Shown: positions 9,367 through 11,909 of the stretch, one piece after another
Layout: each line of letters starts with the position of its first letter
Numbering within the stretch: the first letter of the stretch is position 1
DNA from: Pholiota molesta
Lineage: Eukaryota; Basidiomycota; Agaricomycetes; Agaricales; Strophariaceae
Assembly (NCBI GenBank): GCA_014925825.1
Contig: JACGCK010000599.1
Span: 1-11,909 of the forward strand
Length of the DNA: 11,909 nucleotides
Direction: 5' to 3'
Program-made: the position numbers and the translations under genes
The notes under the pieces: model-generated
Databases searched by the model: none
Told to the model about the DNA's origin: nothing
The model's input: only the letters and a program-made list of their open reading frames with translations

Positions 9367-9524
9367 GGGGCGCGTTGCGCCCCATAATCTCACTCCCAAA
9401 ATTCTGGAGCAGTGCGATAAAAATTGGACTCTGTGCATTGCCCCCAAAGTCAGATATGCAGAAACTGTGCGTTTGAGCACTACAATTTTTTCTGCATACC
9501 TGTGCTCACGTCCGCGGTGAAAGT
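9367..9524 (+). repeat. B unit, 158 bp, preceded by TAAAAGT
   Basis: A standard B unit with a CCGCGG tail; it is the last B before the array is interrupted. Confidence 0.94.
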
Positions 9525-9816
9525 GGGGCGCGTTGCGCCCCAAAATGCTGCTCCCAAAATTTCAGGACACTGCGACGAAAATTGAAGTCAGTAGAATTAA
9601 TTCCAGGATGCATATTGCTATTAAATAGCTACCAAGTGCGTTTGACCATTAGAATTTTTTGTGAACACTAGTGCTCATGCACTCGGTGAAAGTGGGGCGC
9701 GTTGCGCCCCAAAATGCTGCTCCCAAAATTTCAGGACACTGCGACGAAAATTGAAGTCAGTAGAATTAATTCCAGGATGCATATTGCTATTAAATAGCTA
9801 CCAAGTGCGTTTGACC
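9525..9816 (+). repeat. A unit plus truncated A unit at the insert border
   Basis: A full A unit (9525-9693) is followed by one that stops after GTGCGTTTGACC at 9816, about 46 bp before its expected end. The break could lie anywhere from 9816 to 9820, because the next bases (CTTAG) resemble the expected CATTAG with one base lost. A near copy of the last 14 bases lies at 10217-10230. Confidence 0.9.
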
Positions 9817-10197
9817 TTAGGGTTATGGGTGCTTTTTGCTCAGGTTTTTGCTAGGGTTTGCCCAGGTTTTGCCCAGGGTTGGTGTAGGGACAGCATAGGT
9901 ATGGGTGCTCCTGACAGCGGGAGAACTCTTGCCCAGTAGAACTTGTGCACTTCCAATCGAACACTTGTTGCTGCATCATAATATCTGGAAGAAGGCCAAG
10001 TGTAGCCATTGTAAATTCGGAAATTCATAGGATAGAATGAGGTTTGCATCCTGACTTTCAAACGAAGCAACTTCAAAAACAAGAAGATCACTTGTATCAA
10101 TTGCACAATCTCAAATCGAAGCGGGAACCATTCTTCATATTGGAGAAGGTTTATACCGCTGCTTCCATGATTCTGTTTCGAATCTGTACCTGTAGCT
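9817..10197. other. Non-satellite insert, unidentified
   Basis: About 380 bp have no visible match to A or B. The segment opens with TTAGGGTTATGGG and a G/T-rich minisatellite, followed by roughly 310 bp of ordinary-complexity sequence. I see no transposon terminal repeats, no poly-A tail, no convincing tRNA-derived SINE boxes and no persuasive coding region. An open frame of 88 codons on the minus strand (9840-10106) and one of 69 on the plus strand starting at TTG (10044-10253) exist, but neither has a recognisable domain or start context. It may be a transposable-element fragment, a piece of non-satellite sequence captured in the array, or a strongly diverged relative of the satellite. Confidence 0.7.
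9833..9878 (+). repeat. Four-copy G/T-rich minisatellite
   Basis: Four imperfect 10-12 bp copies follow each other: TTTTTGCTCAGG, TTTTTGCTAGGG, TTTGCCCAGG and TTTTGCCCAGGG. The strand is G/T-rich, with repeated GG/GGG runs, and is preceded by TTAGGGTTATGGG at 9817-9829. It is locally tandem and unrelated to the main satellite. Confidence 0.8.
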
Positions 10198-10275
10198 TAT
10201 CGCCAAAGTCACTGCAAAGTGTGTTTGACCACTACAATTTTTCTGAACACTAGTGCTCACGTCCGCGGTGAAAGT
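10198..10275 (+). repeat. Mosaic half-monomer where the array resumes
   Basis: The segment aligns with the second half of the satellite but is neither A nor B. GCCAAAGTCA resembles the B middle. GTGTGTTTGACC resembles A with one change. ACTACAATTTTTCTG is B-like, AACACTAGTGCT is A-like, and CACGTCCGCGG is B-like and includes a SacII site. It leads directly into the palindrome of the A unit at 10276. It may be an old recombinant, or a remnant of an ancestral or third monomer type. Its left limit is approximate. Confidence 0.75.
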
Positions 10276-11119
10276 GGGGCGCGTTGCGCCCCAAAATGCT
10301 GCTCCCAAAATTTCAGGACACTGCGACGAAAATTGAAGTCAGTAGAATTAATTCCAGGATGCATATTGCTATTAAATAGCTACCAAGTGCGTTTGACCAT
10401 TAGAATTTTTTGTGAACACTAGTGCTCATGCACTCGGTGAAAGTGGGGCGCGTTGCGCCCCAAAATGCTGCTCCCAAAATTTCAGGACACTGCGACGAAA
10501 ATTGAAGTCAGTAGAATTAATTCCAGGATGCATATTGCTATTAAATAGCTACCAAGTGCGTTTGACCATTAGAATTTTTTGTGAACACTAGTGCTCATGC
10601 ACTTGGTGAAAGTGGGGCGCGTTGCGCCCCAAAATGCTGCTCCCAAAATTTCAGGACACTGCGACGAAAATTGAAGTCAGTAGAATTAATTCCAGGATGC
10701 ATATTGCTATTAAATAGCTACCAAGTGCGTTTGACCATTAGAATTTTTTGTGAACACTAGTGCTCATGCACTCGGTGAAAGTGGGGCGCGTTGCGCCCCA
10801 AAATGCTGCTCCCAAAATTTCAGGACACTGCGACGAAAATTGAAGTCAGTAGAATTAATTCCAGGATGCATATTGCTATTAAATAGCTACCAAGTGCGTT
10901 TGACCATTAGAATTTTTTGTGAACACTAGTGCTCATGCACTCGGTGAAAGTGGGGCGCGTTGCGCCCCAAAATGCTGCTCCCAAAATTTCAGGACACTGC
11001 GACGAAAATTGAAGTCAGTAGAATTAATTCCAGGATGCATATTGCTATTAAATAGCTACCAAGTGCGTTTGACCATTAGAATTTTTGTGAACACTAGTGC
11101 TCATGCACTCGGTAAAAGT
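10276..11119 (+). repeat. Five A units (10276, 10445, 10614, 10783, 10952)
   Basis: The spacings are 169 bp except for the last unit (168, T5 tract). The junction into 10614 reads CACTTGG and the junction into the following B reads TAAAAGT. Number of units and marker positions match the five-A run at 5693-6537, so both probably derive from one duplicated block. Confidence 0.93.
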
Positions 11120-11277
11120 GGGGCGCGTTGCGCCCCATAATCTCACTCCCAAAATTCTGGAGCAGTGCGATAAAAATTGGACTCTGTGCATTGCCCCCAA
11201 AGTCAGATATGCAGAAACTGTGCGTTTGAGCACTACAATTTTTTCTGCATACCTGTGCTCACGTCCGCGGTGAAAGT
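11120..11277 (+). repeat. B unit, 158 bp, preceded by TAAAAGT
   Basis: A standard B unit with a CCGCGG tail, first B of the fourth B-A-B module. Confidence 0.94.
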
Positions 11278-11446
11278 GGGGCGCGTTGCGCCCCAAAATG
11301 CTGCTCCCAAAATTTCAGGACACTGCGACGAAAATTGAAGTCAGTAGAATTAATTCCAGGATGCATATTGCTATTAAATAGCTACCAAGTGCGTTTGACC
11401 ATTAGAATTTTTTGTGAACACTAGTGCTCATGCACTCGGTGAAAGT
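11278..11446 (+). repeat. Single A unit inside B-A-B
   Basis: A standard 169-bp A unit lies between the B units at 11120 and 11447. Confidence 0.94.
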
Positions 11447-11606
11447 GGGGCGCGTTGCGCCCCATAATCTCACTCCCAAAAATTCTGGAGCAGTGCGATA
11501 AAAATTGGACTCTGTGCATTGCCCCCAAAGTCAGATATGCAGAAACTGTGCGTTTGAGCACTACAATTTTTTCTGCATACCTGTGCTCACGTCCGCCGGT
11601 GAAAGT
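11447..11606 (+). repeat. B unit, 160 bp
   Basis: This B unit carries two single-base gains: an extra A in CCCAAAAATTC and an extra C in GTCCGCCGGTG. The second destroys the SacII site. Confidence 0.92.
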
Positions 11607-11909
11607 GGGGCGCGTTGCGCCCCAAAATGCTGCTCCCAAAATTTCAGGACACTGCGACGAAAATTGAAGTCAGTAGAATTAATTCCAGGATGCATATTGC
11701 TATTAATAGCTACCAAGTGCGTTTGACCATTAGAATTTTTTGTGAACACTAGTGCTCATGCACTCGGTGAAAGTGGGGCGCGTTGCGCCCCAAAATGCTG
11801 CTCCCAAATATTTCAGGACACTGCGACGAAAATTGAATCAGTAGAATTAATTCCAGGATGCATATTGCTATTAAAATAGCTACCAAGTGCGTTTGACCAT
11901 TAGAATTTT
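11607..11909 (+). repeat. A unit (11607) and terminal partial A unit (11775)
   Basis: The first unit is 168 bp, with one A lost in TATTAATAGC. The second is cut by the window end after 135 bp. It contains three indel-type changes: CCCAAATATTTC, TTGAATCAG and TTAAAATAGC. This is an unusual density compared with the clean copies upstream of 11447. Confidence 0.9.

Larger units (their letters stand above)
1..9816 (+). repeat. Satellite array, left segment (A/B monomers, head to tail)
   Basis: This is a continuous tandem array of two related monomers, A (169 bp) and B (158 bp), all in one orientation. It holds a partial A unit at the left edge and 59 unit starts, of which 14 are B; the last A unit is cut at 9816. 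Units are delimited here at the GGGG that opens the palindrome GGGGCGC-GTT-GCGCCCC. Most central A copies are 169 bp apart and appear identical by eye. No unit is inverted and nothing interrupts the array in this segment. The monomer length is about one nucleosome plus linker, typical of eukaryotic centromeric or pericentromeric satellites. The family is not one I recognise. That it is a satellite is certain; a centromeric role is only inference. Confidence 0.97.
10276..11909 (+). repeat. Satellite array, right segment
   Basis: The same array resumes after the insert, in the same orientation. The order is five A units, B, A, B, A and a final A cut by the window end. A units at 10276-10951 are regular 169-bp copies. 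Indels become frequent after about 11447: an extra A in the B unit at 11447, an extra C near 11597, a lost A near 11705 and further single-base changes near 11807, 11838 and 11873. The array clearly continues beyond the window. Confidence 0.97.

Noticed and set aside
10140..10185. tRNA-derived SINE (box A/box B) in the insert
   Set aside because: GTTTCGAATCT near 10176 resembles a box B (9 of 11), but no acceptable box A lies at the right distance upstream, and there is no A-rich tail.
9803..10230. Transposon insertion with a 14-bp target-site duplication
   Set aside because: The two copies of the motif are part of the satellite consensus itself, and the sequence flanking the second copy on its left is already satellite-like. 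No terminal inverted or long repeats bound the insert. It is kept only as an alternative in the finding on the interruption.
9840..10253. Minus-strand frame 9840-10106 and plus-strand frame 10044-10253 in the non-satellite insert
   Set aside because: These are the only open frames not made wholly of satellite, but they are short, overlap each other on opposite strands and have no recognised motif. The plus-strand one begins at TTG and runs into satellite sequence. A translated search of 9817-10197 would decide; none could be run.
109..11749. Many open reading frames of 60-108 codons on both strands, with recurring peptides
   Set aside because: They are translations of the satellite. The same peptide recurs wherever the same monomer order recurs, starts are often TTG or GTG, and length is set by frame arithmetic (169 + 158 = 327, a multiple of three). 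There is no domain, no codon bias and no constant frame across units.
1..11909. CRISPR array
   Set aside because: The repeats directly adjoin each other with no unique spacers, the units are 158-169 bp, and there are no cas genes.

Overview
The whole window is satellite DNA. I find no protein-coding gene, RNA gene, insertion sequence or CRISPR array that I can support. About 96-97% of it is one head-to-tail tandem array, all copies in the same orientation, built from two related monomers. The A monomer is 169 bp (consensus about 43% GC by my count) and the B monomer is 158 bp (about 49% GC). Each unit is numbered here from the GGGG of a conserved palindrome (GGGGCGC-GTT-GCGCCCC). On that basis there are 69 unit starts: 53 A (the last cut by the window end, one truncated at the insert) and 16 B, plus a partial A unit at the left edge and a hybrid half-unit after the insert. 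Nucleosome-sized monomers, near-identity between copies and no genes point to eukaryotic heterochromatin, for example a centromeric, pericentromeric or subtelomeric satellite. I do not recognise the family and cannot name the organism.

Layout. At 1-2885 the copies are relatively heterogeneous, with several A subtypes and two B copies shortened by scattered single-base deletions. At 2886-9693 the array is very homogeneous. B units are interspersed with A runs of 1 to 7 copies, and no two B units are ever adjacent. The module B-A-B recurs four times, and shared rare variants show that multi-unit blocks were duplicated. At 9817 an A unit breaks off and about 400 bp of non-satellite sequence follows. 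That insert starts with a short G/T-rich minisatellite with a telomere-like edge. At about 10198-10275 it passes into a half-monomer that mixes A-type and B-type segments. The array then resumes to the window end at 11909, with indels becoming more frequent in the last 500 bp.

Function. Nothing here works as a gene set. Apparent open reading frames are by-products of the repeat: 169 and 158 are not multiples of three but their sum (327) is, so A-B pairs can stay open for about 70-108 codons. What deserves attention is the repeat biology: the two-type organisation with duplicated higher-order blocks, the conserved hairpin, the CpG-rich core, the mosaic junction unit, and indels clustered near both window ends that may be partly assembly error.
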